Shown here piece after piece: positions 1 to 5,988 of a DNA stretch of 14,279 bases (the stretch's first letter is position 1; every line of letters begins with the position of its first letter). The stretch is from assembly GCA_002506595.1 (NCBI GenBank), contig DAXV01000065.1, positions 1 through 14,279 on the forward strand, given 5' to 3'. Position numbers and translations under genes: made by a program. Under the pieces are notes generated by a model. The model saw nothing but the letters and a program-made list of their open reading frames with translations, had not been told where the DNA came from and did not search any database. The DNA comes from Acidilobaceae archaeon UBA158. Lineage in GTDB: Archaea > Thermoproteota > Thermoprotei_A > Sulfolobales > Acidilobaceae.

Positions 1-25
1 GAAGCCTGTTGAAAGAAAATATTAG
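1..25 (+). CDS. sdhA: Succinate dehydrogenase flavoprotein subunit, last codons (partial)
   Basis: Only the C-terminus is in the window: an open frame encoding KPVERKY followed by TAG at 23-25. SdhA/FrdA proteins commonly end in a short basic segment of the form P-x-x-R-x-Y, and the next three genes are the remaining subunits of the same enzyme, so the call rests on this ending plus context. SdhA is the FAD-bearing subunit that oxidises succinate to fumarate on the membrane surface. Its stop codon runs into the G-rich ribosome binding site of sdhC, which suggests one transcript. Seven codons cannot prove identity; the sequence upstream of this window would. Confidence 0.6.
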
Positions 26-34
26 GGGGGTGTT

Positions 35-547
35 ATGATGTCCGATCCCGAGAAAGATTTTATTAAGAAAAATATAGAGATGGAAAATAGGCAAGGTTTT
101 TGGAGAGCAAGTTTAAATCCTTGGTTAATTCGTGCTAAAAATAATCCTGAAAGAGTTGCATTTGTATTGCATAGAGTTACCGGTTTCATAATAATTGCAT
201 TCTTATTAGCTCATATCTTAGAAACTGATTCCCCAGTTTGGACACAATATTACCCAATAAACGGTTATTCTGGATGGGCTGCATGGACATATATAATGGG
301 AATAGAATCAGCATGGTGGGCTAGATTAGGTGAATGGATTGTTGCTGGGGCTGTTTTCTTCCATGCATTAAATGGATTCAGATTGCTATTAACTGAATTC
401 TTCGGAATAGGTATTGGAAAACCTGTTGAACCAAAGCCACCTTATGAAGCTCCAACACTAAATGCTCCTCAAAGGACATGGCTTTATATTGAATTTATTG
501 TAGCCATAGTATTATGGGCTTTTTCAGCCTTTTTGATTTTTGGGTGA
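35..547 (+). CDS. sdhC: Succinate dehydrogenase cytochrome b-type membrane anchor, subunit C
   Basis: One of two membrane anchors of respiratory complex II; these subunits carry heme b and the quinone site that accepts electrons from succinate. Three hydrophobic helices are visible, at about residues 42-62, 98-120 and 148-169. The Sdh_cyt pattern is clear: HRVTG at 46-50, His60 at the end of helix 1, and FHALNGFR at 109-116 in helix 2, whose His is the likely heme ligand. A proline-rich loop (about 129-146) precedes helix 3. Two ATG codons lie in tandem (35 and 38). The GGTG at 29-32 is better spaced for the second, so the protein may be one residue shorter. sdhD starts 6 bases after the stop. 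The C/D naming of the two anchors is by order and length, not by a diagnostic motif. Confidence 0.88.
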   Translation: MMSDPEKDFIKKNIEMENRQGFWRASLNPWLIRAKNNPERVAFVLHRVTGFIIIAFLLAHILETDSPVWTQYYPINGYSGWAAWTYIMGIESAWWARLGEWIVAGAVFFHALNGFRLLLTEFFGIGIGKPVEPKPPYEAPTLNAPQRTWLYIEFIVAIVLWAFSAFLIFG

Positions 548-553
548 TAAAAG

Positions 554-907
554 ATGGCAGAAAAAGCATCTAATATTCAGGTTTGGCAGTATATTACAGC
601 TATACTTCTCATATTCTTGTTAGGTTACCATTTGTTACAAAGATTGCCTTGGCTATTTAATCTTTCAACATTTGATCAAACACTAACAAGTTCTTTTGTT
701 TATAATCAATATCAACAAGCAGGATGGGCATTATTACTTTTAGCTTGGGTTGCTTTATTCCATGGATTAAACGGTGTAAGAGGAATGCTTTTTGAATTAC
801 ATCAAGGAGAGACATATAATAAAATAATAAATGCACTTTTCTGGATAGTATTCATAGTTTTTTCAGCTATAGCTGCTCTTACAATAATAAAGTTACCCCC
901 TATATGA
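554..907 (+). CDS. sdhD: Succinate dehydrogenase membrane anchor, subunit D
   Basis: This is the second small hydrophobic anchor of complex II, 117 residues with three predicted helices at about 11-31, 56-76 and 88-113. Helix 2 ends in HGLNGVRGM (70-78), which parallels FHALNGFR of the preceding gene, so the two anchors look like distant paralogues that together form the heme/quinone membrane domain. His26 in helix 1 and His70 are candidate heme ligands. The gene starts 6 bases after sdhC and ends 11 bases before sdhB, with GGTGAG at 908-913 as the next ribosome binding site, consistent with one sdhACDB transcript. Two anchors, each with a conserved helix-2 His, suggest the classical cytochrome-b type of enzyme rather than the CCG-domain type found in Sulfolobus; this last point is inference from the visible subunits. 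Confidence 0.8.
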   Translation: MAEKASNIQVWQYITAILLIFLLGYHLLQRLPWLFNLSTFDQTLTSSFVYNQYQQAGWALLLLAWVALFHGLNGVRGMLFELHQGETYNKIINALFWIVFIVFSAIAALTIIKLPPI

Positions 908-918
908 GGTGAGAGAAA

Positions 919-1827
919 ATGGCATTAGATATTGAGGCTGCAACAAAACTTCCTCCAAAGGTTGTAACGATAAGGGTTAGAAGGTATAATCCAGAAACAA
1001 AGAAAATATGGTGGCAGGAATATAAGGTAGAAACACATAAAGGTATGACTATGTTAGATGCATTATTGGAAATAAAAGAAAAAATTGATCATACATTAAC
1101 AATAAGATACAGCTGTAGAATGGGTCTATGCGGAAGCTGTGGAGTTAGTATTAATGGTACACCAATGCTGGCATGCCAAACTCAAGTTTCTCAAGTAGCA
1201 ACAGAAGCAAGAAATGTTATCACTGTCGAACCATTACCTAATTTCCCTGTAGTTAAAGATCTAATGACAGAATTTTCTGATTTCTTTAATAAACATAGAA
1301 GTGTCAAGCCTTATCTAATAAGAAAGGATGTAGAAGAACAAGAAAATCCAAAAGGCCATTTAAAGATGAACCCTGAAGAATTTATCGATATTTTACAGTT
1401 CAGCAACTGTATCTTTTGTGGTCTTTGTTACTCTTCTTGCCCAGTGGTTGCTGCTGATCCAGAATATTTAGGTCCACAGGCCCTCATGTATGCATATAGG
1501 TTTATTAACGATATAAGAGATGAAGGTCATAAAGAAAGATTTGCTATAATTGATACTGAACATGGTTGTCATAGATGCCATTTTGCAGCAACATGCAGTG
1601 CTGTTTGTCCTAAAGCTGTTGATCCAGCTGGTGCAATACAGGGATTACGTAGCAAATTATTCAAATATAGATTAGGTTTCTATAAGAAGAAAGCATCACA
1701 ACCATTACCTCCACCACCAGAAAAAGGAGAAAGAATACCATTACCACCTGAAGCAACAATTTTACCAGGAGTAGATATAAAACAAATGGAGAAAGAACCT
1801 GTTATAATAAAATTACCTAAAGAATAA
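919..1827 (+). CDS. sdhB: Succinate dehydrogenase iron-sulfur subunit
   Basis: This subunit carries electrons from the flavin of SdhA to the quinone site through three Fe-S clusters. The N-terminal ferredoxin domain binds [2Fe-2S] with Cys66, Cys71, Cys74 and Cys86 (CRMGLCGSC...C). The C-terminal domain has CIFCGLCYSSCP (Cys164, 167, 170, 174) and CHRCHFAATCSAVCP (217-231). By the usual pairing, Cys164/167/170 with Cys230 hold [4Fe-4S], and Cys174/220/226 hold [3Fe-4S]. Ala223 sits where a fourth ligand would convert the latter to [4Fe-4S], so the classical arrangement is kept. Cys217 is an extra cysteine. The protein has 302 residues against about 240 in E. coli; the excess is mainly a proline-rich tail from about residue 260 (PLPPPPEKG, PLPPE). 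It is the last gene of the operon, and an oligo-T stretch follows the stop. Confidence 0.95.
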   Translation: MALDIEAATKLPPKVVTIRVRRYNPETKKIWWQEYKVETHKGMTMLDALLEIKEKIDHTLTIRYSCRMGLCGSCGVSINGTPMLACQTQVSQVATEARNVITVEPLPNFPVVKDLMTEFSDFFNKHRSVKPYLIRKDVEEQENPKGHLKMNPEEFIDILQFSNCIFCGLCYSSCPVVAADPEYLGPQALMYAYRFINDIRDEGHKERFAIIDTEHGCHRCHFAATCSAVCPKAVDPAGAIQGLRSKLFKYRLGFYKKKASQPLPPPPEKGERIPLPPEATILPGVDIKQMEKEPVIIKLPKE

Positions 1828-1829
1828 AC

Positions 1830-1858
1830 TTTTTTATGTATATATTTTTATTCTTTTT
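1830..1858 (+). terminator. Oligo-T stretch ending the sdh operon
   Basis: Runs of six and five T residues (1830-1835, 1845-1849) and a further T-rich segment to 1858 follow the sdhB stop directly. Archaeal RNA polymerase terminates on such coding-strand T runs without needing a hairpin. The stretch also contains the stop codon of the convergent 56-codon gene, so it has a double role if used. Confidence 0.5.
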
Positions 1859-2004
1859 GTTACAAAGGGCTTATCTTTATCTGTCATAATGTAATTTTGC
1901 AAAGCCCTCCTTATAATTTCACTTTTAGTTACATTCCTTTTCTTTGAGTATTCCTCCAAAATCTCAAGCAAATCATCTTCCAATTTGAATGAAACCACTT
2001 TCAT
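1834..2004 (-). CDS. Small ribbon-helix-helix (CopG/Arc-type) DNA-binding protein
   Basis: A 56-codon gene below common length cut-offs, read on the minus strand from ATG at 2004 to TAA at 1834-1836. The protein starts MKVVSFKLEDDLLEILEEYS and continues KKRNVTKSEIIRRALQNYI. This is the RHH layout: a short strand with alternating exposed residues (MKVVSFKL), helix A (about 9-21), a turn with N-V-T-K-S (24-28), and helix B (about 29-39). A basic tail of about 17 residues follows (KPFVTKRIKIYT). RHH proteins dimerise and insert the strand pair into the DNA major groove, usually as repressors, often of their own promoter. GGTG (complement of 2013-2016) lies 8 bases before the start, and a TATA-like TATAATA lies about 35 bases upstream. 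The gene is divergent from a second RHH-like gene at 2169. No toxin gene is adjacent on its own strand, so an antitoxin role is not supported. The fold call is good; the target is unknown. Confidence 0.8.
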   Translation of the reverse strand: MKVVSFKLEDDLLEILEEYSKKRNVTKSEIIRRALQNYIMTDKDKPFVTKRIKIYT

Positions 2005-2168
2005 CTATCATACACCTGTTGCAGTAACACCCATTTCCTATTATACAAGGAAGAGTTTTATTGAATACGGAGTACATTTATCAAGAGTCTTCTTACAATA
2101 GAAATACAGAGAGCATATTAATATATTAGGCCTCCTGCAGTACTACTCTTAATAGGAGGAGACTACTA
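2005..2168. promoter_or_regulatory. Divergent promoter region between two RHH genes
   Basis: This spacer must contain both promoters. For the minus-strand gene, TTGTATAATA reads across 2038-2047, about 25 bases before a start site near 2017, followed by GGTG. For the plus-strand gene, TATTAATATATTA (2116-2128) would place initiation near 2147 and leave a leader of about 20 bases with the Shine-Dalgarno sequence AGGAGG (2154-2159), 9 bases before a TTG start. TGTT-N5-AACA (2017-2029) sits between the minus TATA and start codon, where a self-repressor would bind. The 7-mer TGCAGTA occurs at 2020-2026 and again at 2136-2142, one copy near each proposed start. These repeats may be chance in a region this size. 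Confidence 0.45.
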
Positions 2169-2522
2169 TTGCCTACAGTACATCTCTCTATAAGCGATCA
2201 AATGTATAGCGAACTCAAAAATAAATCAGATGAAATAGGAATTCAGATAACCGATTTAATAAAACTCTATATCAAAACAGGTTTACAAGGAGGTTTTTCA
2301 AATAAAAACGAAGATAATCTAATAATAGCAAATCTATCTAACAGATTAGATAAAGTTGAAAAGGATGTTAGAGTTAAGATGACATTACTTGAAGGAAAAT
2401 ATAGACAAATTGAAGAAACAATGGATTATTTAATACAAAGAATTGATAGCTTAGAAGATCTATTAACAGAATATAAAACAAAGAAGAAAGTAATACAACA
2501 AAGTGAGGGGCAAGAGGTATAA
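2169..2522 (+). CDS. RHH-like N-terminal domain with long coiled coil, putative DNA-binding protein
   Basis: A 117-residue protein in two parts. Residues 2-41 resemble a ribbon-helix-helix domain: strand PTVHLSIS, helix A from DQMYSELKNKSDEIG, a turn at IQIT, and helix B from DLIKLYIKTGLQ. Residues about 48-108 form a continuous charged amphipathic helix with heptad-like I/L/V/M spacing (LSNRLDKVEKDVRVKM, DYLIQRIDSLEDLL), which I read as a coiled coil for oligomerisation; the tail is polar. The start is TTG, chosen because AGGAGG at 2154-2159 is a strong ribosome binding site 9 bases upstream and the RHH strand begins right after it. It probably acts as a regulator or nucleoid-type protein; targets cannot be told. 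It ends one base before the stop of the convergent DUF1152 gene. Confidence 0.7.
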   Translation: MPTVHLSISDQMYSELKNKSDEIGIQITDLIKLYIKTGLQGGFSNKNEDNLIIANLSNRLDKVEKDVRVKMTLLEGKYRQIEETMDYLIQRIDSLEDLLTEYKTKKKVIQQSEGQEV

Positions 2523-2523
2523 T

Positions 2524-3594
2524 TTAGCATTTTATTGGTTTACAATTCCTTTTAATTAAATTACTTATACCTTGTTGTCTTAAATCAATTAAATTAATTG
2601 GTATGTTTGAAGATTCTCCTCTAAGTTTCATCAAGTCATTTTCTAAGTCTAATTCTGTATATATACAATGATCATTAAGTGCTTGATTTGCCTGACCAAT
2701 ACCTCCTGTATCTTTAACTAATTTTGGTAATTCACTCCTATTGTAGGTAATATCTACATTTAATACATATGACGTAGATAAAACTGGAGAAAGCTTTACA
2801 TTTCTTGTGTTGTTCCTAATCATCTTGTTCCCATATTCTCCTTTAAATGAAATCAAAGGAATTAGTGAGGCTTCTGTATTTATATTTTTAACTAAATTAT
2901 CAAGCAATTCCGCTTCTTCTATATTCATACCTAACACTTCTATTAATCCATTTTCTTTAGCAATATCACTTATATATTTCAAAACAGTATCAGTTTGTAA
3001 TTCTCCATCCCCTCCAGGGCCATAAACGGTAAGCAAACTATCTATATTTGTATTATATAATGCGCTCAATGATATTGAATCAGCTAAAGGACTCCATATA
3101 TTATCTTCACACCCTAAGGCTAAAATATCTCCTCCTACATCTACTCCAATAACTAAATCTATATCGAAGTTTTGAGACACGTCATTTAAGGCTCTTATAA
3201 GTCCTTCTGTTCCTTTAGTTAAGTCTAGAAAAATTGCTTTTTCTCCAATGACTTTTACAAATTTGGTTATTTCTGGTTCAATTTCCATTCCATATCTTAG
3301 AGCGTATGAATCTGAATTTACAAGTGCCGATGAAAAACCAATAGGATCGACATTAACCATCATTTCTAAGGGAATTGGGCCAGGATAAGGATCTACAGAA
3401 TATCTTTCCCATACAACGCTACCGACTAAAGTATTTCCTCCTAATTTTTTTACTTTATTTGAGATGTAATATGCGCCTACGATATCTCCTCCTCCACCGG
3501 CACCAAAAACAAAAACATTTTTGCCCTTTACTGCAGATTCTAAACTTTTGTAAATAGTTTTACGGACATTCTTTTGATTCAATTCTAACACCAT
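2524..3594 (-). CDS. DUF1152 family protein (Rossmann-like, function unknown)
   Basis: A 356-residue protein that I recognise as DUF1152, a family found mainly in archaea and some actinobacteria, without an established reaction. Motifs seen: a glycine-rich nucleotide-binding-like loop FGAGGGGDIVGAY (30-42), WERYSVDPYPGP (62-73), a second glycine motif IGVDVGGDILALG (149-161), SPLAD (168-172) and YGPGGDGEL (191-199). Together these suggest a Rossmann-like fold with two acidic glycine turns that might bind a nucleotide or sugar phosphate; that is inference. The ATG start at 3594 lacks a clear Shine-Dalgarno sequence. GGTTAAAAAA about 25 bases upstream would place transcription start at or near the ATG, so the mRNA is probably leaderless. 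The gene converges on the RHH/coiled-coil gene with a one-base gap, leaving no separate room for a terminator. Confidence 0.85.
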   Translation of the reverse strand: MVLELNQKNVRKTIYKSLESAVKGKNVFVFGAGGGGDIVGAYYISNKVKKLGGNTLVGSVVWERYSVDPYPGPIPLEMMVNVDPIGFSSALVNSDSYALRYGMEIEPEITKFVKVIGEKAIFLDLTKGTEGLIRALNDVSQNFDIDLVIGVDVGGDILALGCEDNIWSPLADSISLSALYNTNIDSLLTVYGPGGDGELQTDTVLKYISDIAKENGLIEVLGMNIEEAELLDNLVKNINTEASLIPLISFKGEYGNKMIRNNTRNVKLSPVLSTSYVLNVDITYNRSELPKLVKDTGGIGQANQALNDHCIYTELDLENDLMKLRGESSNIPINLIDLRQQGISNLIKRNCKPIKC

Positions 3595-3613
3595 ATTAGT
3601 TTTAATTTCAAAA

Positions 3614-3623
3614 TTTTTTAACC
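3614..3623 (-). promoter_or_regulatory. TATA/BRE element of the DUF1152 gene
   Basis: On the minus strand this reads GGTTAAAAAA, with a purine-rich GGAAAGG just upstream as a possible BRE. Its centre is about 24 bases before the ATG at 3594, the spacing expected for a leaderless archaeal transcript, and no ribosome binding site is visible. Confidence 0.45.
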
Positions 3624-3664
3624 TTTCCTTTAATCTAAAACAGCCTTATGTATTATTCTATAAT

Positions 3665-3670
3665 AAAAAA
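3665..3670 (-). terminator. Oligo-T terminator of the SDR gene
   Basis: Six T residues on the minus strand, about 20 bases after the TGA stop of the SDR gene (3691-3693). They lie inside an 8-bp inverted repeat (TATGTATT at 3647-3654, AATACATA at 3669-3676). A T run alone can stop archaeal RNA polymerase; whether the repeat matters is unclear. Confidence 0.4.
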
Positions 3671-3690
3671 TACATATTAGACGTGTAGTT

Positions 3691-4467
3691 TCAGATAATA
3701 CAATTCAAAGATCCGCCATCAAATAATAGTACTGAACCCATTAGGTATTCAGGAGAAAATGCTAGAAAAGATATGACATCTCTAAGTTCTTCAAATTTAC
3801 CTAATCTATTTAATGGAGATAATGATTTAACATATTTATCCCAGAACTCATCTTCGCTTATGTTCATATTTGAGGAAAGGTACTTTATCAAATTCTCGGC
3901 TCCTTCTGTCTTAAAGCTACCCAACAGAAGAGCGTTTGCTCTTATTTTATCTGAATAGTATCTTGAATATGTTTTTATCAATGATAATAGGCTAATCCTA
4001 ATTATATCGGATAAAGACGTTGACTGCATTGGAGAATATACTGAAAAACTAGATATTATTACAAAATTCACTTTCTTCCCATTATGTTTATATAAATAAT
4101 TCATTGCCTCAACTGTTGAATAAATATACATATTAAATGCATATAACCAATCATCATAATTTGTTTCTATAAGATTGCATGGTTCACATTTTGGATTTCC
4201 ATAATTCATTACTACTACATCTAAACTTCCTAGCTTATCTAAAGCTTTATATAATATCTTGTCTATTTGTTTTTGATTAGATATATCTCCTTTAATACCG
4301 TATACTTTATTGTTTCTTCTTTTTAACTTCTTTTTAACTTCTCTTATTTCATTATCATTCCTAGAATTTATCACAACATTACATCCTTTCTCAACTAAAG
4401 ATAGAGCTGCTTGATAGCCAATACCTTTTGTAGAAGCAGTTATCAAAGCATTACATTTATTATTCAT
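3691..4467 (-). CDS. Short-chain dehydrogenase/reductase-like protein lacking the catalytic Tyr and Lys
   Basis: Classical SDR fold, about 258 residues. Numbering from the longest frame (TTG at 4479): TASTKGIG at 14-21 is the dinucleotide-binding turn, GDIS (64-67) the adenine-contact region, MNYG (91-94) replaces NNAG, and S143-S144 hold the catalytic serine position. R180-x-N182 and FDGG at 253-256 near the end are also typical. Thirteen residues after Ser144, where YxxxK should stand, the protein has S157-D-I-I-R161, so both Tyr and Lys are absent. I recall a ketoacyl-ACP-reductase-like SDR subgroup with this kind of substitution, so it is a known variant, but the reaction is uncertain and it may be non-catalytic. 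I chose ATG at 4467 because GGTGATG (4477-4471) is then a correctly spaced ribosome binding site; the longer TTG/GTG/ATG starts would consume it. Confidence 0.8.
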   Translation of the reverse strand: MNNKCNALITASTKGIGYQAALSLVEKGCNVVINSRNDNEIREVKKKLKRRNNKVYGIKGDISNQKQIDKILYKALDKLGSLDVVVMNYGNPKCEPCNLIETNYDDWLYAFNMYIYSTVEAMNYLYKHNGKKVNFVIISSFSVYSPMQSTSLSDIIRISLLSLIKTYSRYYSDKIRANALLLGSFKTEGAENLIKYLSSNMNISEDEFWDKYVKSLSPLNRLGKFEELRDVISFLAFSPEYLMGSVLLFDGGSLNCII

Positions 4468-4522
4468 AATCATCACCAATTTATAAGATATAAATAAAAA
4501 TTAAAAAAGTGAGGTTTTAAAT
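4468..4522. promoter_or_regulatory. Compact divergent promoter between the SDR gene and the 172-residue gene
   Basis: Only 55 bases separate the two starts. AATTTATAAGATATAAATA (4478-4497) offers a TATA element in both directions: TTTATAAG at 4480-4487 for the plus gene (initiation near 4509, just at its GTGAGG site), and ATTTATATC on the minus strand at about 4486-4494 for the SDR gene, giving a very short or absent leader. The elements overlap, so the two genes probably compete for or share transcription factors. Confidence 0.45.
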
Positions 4523-5041
4523 ATGGCCATACCAATTTATGGAACAGGAATATTTAATGTAATGAAGAATTCTATAAATTATATAATATTATTCGATTAT
4601 TATGATGAAAACAAAGAATATTATAATCTAATCAAAAGACAAAATAGTAAAATTAATGAAGAAAAAAGATTAAAGGAAGAAATGCAAAAACAAATCAATA
4701 CAGAAAAGACTTTAATTAATGGTAGCAATGTTTTTCCAGTTATTAAATATGCTAAAATAGGATTTAAAATTCCAAAATTATCATATGTTTATTTTTACAT
4801 CGAAATTCCTATTAAGTTAACAAATGGGAAAAATGTATATGAAAACATATATGAAGAAACTGTTGCTGAATATGATTATACAGTAACTTGGATATTACCG
4901 AACTGTGGAAGATTTATAGATATAAATTCTCCTGGAAAATATGATTTTGAAAATAATTATGCATTCATCAATATTAATAAGGGGACCAAAATACCAGGAT
5001 ATGAAAGCATAGTTTTTGAATTGAAAGATAATTGCGTCTAG
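4523..5041 (+). CDS. Hypothetical protein, 172 residues, not recognised
   Basis: I do not recognise this protein. It starts at ATG after GTGAGGT (4509-4515), a reasonable ribosome binding site. The N-terminus (MAIPIYGTGIFNVMKNSINY) has no signal peptide or clear transmembrane helix. Residues about 25-66 are highly charged and helical (EENKEYY-like, NEEKRLKEEMQKQ), possibly a short coiled coil. From about 70 onwards the sequence is rich in Tyr, Ile, Val and Asn, with alternating hydrophobic residues (KLSYVYFYIEIPIKL, TVAEYDYTVTWILP), as in a beta-sandwich domain. Two cysteines (NCG, DNC) occur near residues 127 and 171. Composition is even more Asn/Tyr/Lys-rich than its neighbours. It faces the SDR gene across a shared promoter and precedes the ABC operon by 53 bases containing a T run and a new TATA element, so it is probably its own unit. 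Confidence 0.65.
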   Translation: MAIPIYGTGIFNVMKNSINYIILFDYYDENKEYYNLIKRQNSKINEEKRLKEEMQKQINTEKTLINGSNVFPVIKYAKIGFKIPKLSYVYFYIEIPIKLTNGKNVYENIYEETVAEYDYTVTWILPNCGRFIDINSPGKYDFENNYAFININKGTKIPGYESIVFELKDNCV

Positions 5042-5069
5042 TTTATATATTAAACATATATATTTTTTT
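5042..5069 (+). promoter_or_regulatory. TATA region of the ABC operon, with upstream gene's T-run
   Basis: TTTATATATT (5042-5051) and ACATATATAT (5054-5063) are candidate TATA boxes placing initiation about 10-25 bases before the ATG at 5095. T7 at 5063-5069 follows the stop of the 172-residue gene by about 20 bases and could terminate it. The ATPase gene then has AGGTGG at 5085-5090 as ribosome binding site. Confidence 0.4.
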
Positions 5070-5094
5070 GGATACTTTAAATTTAGGTGGTTAA

Positions 5095-5985
5095 ATGGAG
5101 GATATAATAATAATCGACAGCGTTACAAAAAAATACGGAAAATTAATTGCATTAGACAATGTCTCATTAAGGGTTAAAAAAGGAGAAATAATGGCATTGG
5201 TTGGGCCAAATGGTGCAGGCAAGTCAACGCTAATAAAAACATCGTTAGGATTGCTAAAAAGGGATTCGGGCAAAGTTCTATTATTCGGAAAGGATCCGTT
5301 TTTTGATCCAAATGCTAGAAGAAGTGTGGGAGTGATATTTGAAAGACCTTCTTTGCCTGTTAGTATGCCAATTTTAGAATTTTTGACTCATGTATCAAAA
5401 ATATATAATAAAGATAGCAAAATAATTAGAGAAGTAATTGAACTCGTTGGATTAAAAGGAAAAGAAAATACACCCTTTTCTCAACTAAGTGCGGGGCAAA
5501 GACAAAGAGCTGCTATAGCACATGCATTAATATCAGAGCCAGAATTAATAATAGCAGATGAGCCAACAAGCAATTTGGATCCTGTAGAAAGGAACAAGAT
5601 CTTAGATCTATTTACAAAAATTAACAAAGAAAATCAATTAACAATAATAATTTCAAGTCATGTATTACATGAATTACTTAGAGTTTCCAATAAAATTGCT
5701 ATACTAAAATCAGGAAAGATATTAAAAGTCGGAACACCTGATGATATAGTTAAAAATGTTTCTATAGCAAGAATCAGATGTAAGAATCCGTTAAAAATCA
5801 AAGAAAACCTTGAAAAAATAGGATTTTCTTTAAATGCGGAAGGAGATAATTTATATGTTAAAACTGAAAGCAATGAAAAAACGTCATTATTATTAAATGT
5901 CTTATCTCAAGAAATAAAAAATGGAGAACAGATATACGGAATTGAACTAATAGAACCCGGTATAGAAGAAATATTGGAGGGGTAA
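5095..5985 (+). CDS. ABC transporter ATP-binding protein (CcmA/BcrA-like)
   Basis: Cytoplasmic ATPase that powers the transporter formed with the next genes. Walker A is GPNGAGKST (37-45), the signature LSAGQRQR (131-138), Walker B LIIADEP (151-157), the D-loop SNLD (159-162) and the switch His189 in SSHVLHE. At the Q-loop, VIFERPSLP (80-88), Glu83 stands where Gln is usual; BcrA-type exporters often have Glu here, which suggests an ABC-2 export system. Residues about 220-296 form a C-terminal extension past the nucleotide-binding domain. The ATG start follows AGGTGG by 4 bases. The permease begins 3 bases after the stop, with GGAGGGG inside the last codons of this gene, so they are co-translated. 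The substrate cannot be read from the sequence. Confidence 0.93.
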   Translation: MEDIIIIDSVTKKYGKLIALDNVSLRVKKGEIMALVGPNGAGKSTLIKTSLGLLKRDSGKVLLFGKDPFFDPNARRSVGVIFERPSLPVSMPILEFLTHVSKIYNKDSKIIREVIELVGLKGKENTPFSQLSAGQRQRAAIAHALISEPELIIADEPTSNLDPVERNKILDLFTKINKENQLTIIISSHVLHELLRVSNKIAILKSGKILKVGTPDDIVKNVSIARIRCKNPLKIKENLEKIGFSLNAEGDNLYVKTESNEKTSLLLNVLSQEIKNGEQIYGIELIEPGIEEILEG

Positions 5986-5988
5986 ATA

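Noticed and set aside
1834..2522. Toxin-antitoxin locus based on the RHH genes
   Set aside because: Neither RHH gene is followed by a toxin-like gene on its strand; the neighbours are sdhB and a DUF1152 gene reading the other way.
3647..3676. 8-bp inverted repeat TATGTATT/AATACATA between the SDR and DUF1152 genes as an operator
   Set aside because: It is pure AT-rich sequence, where such repeats are expected. It overlaps the T run that more simply explains termination.
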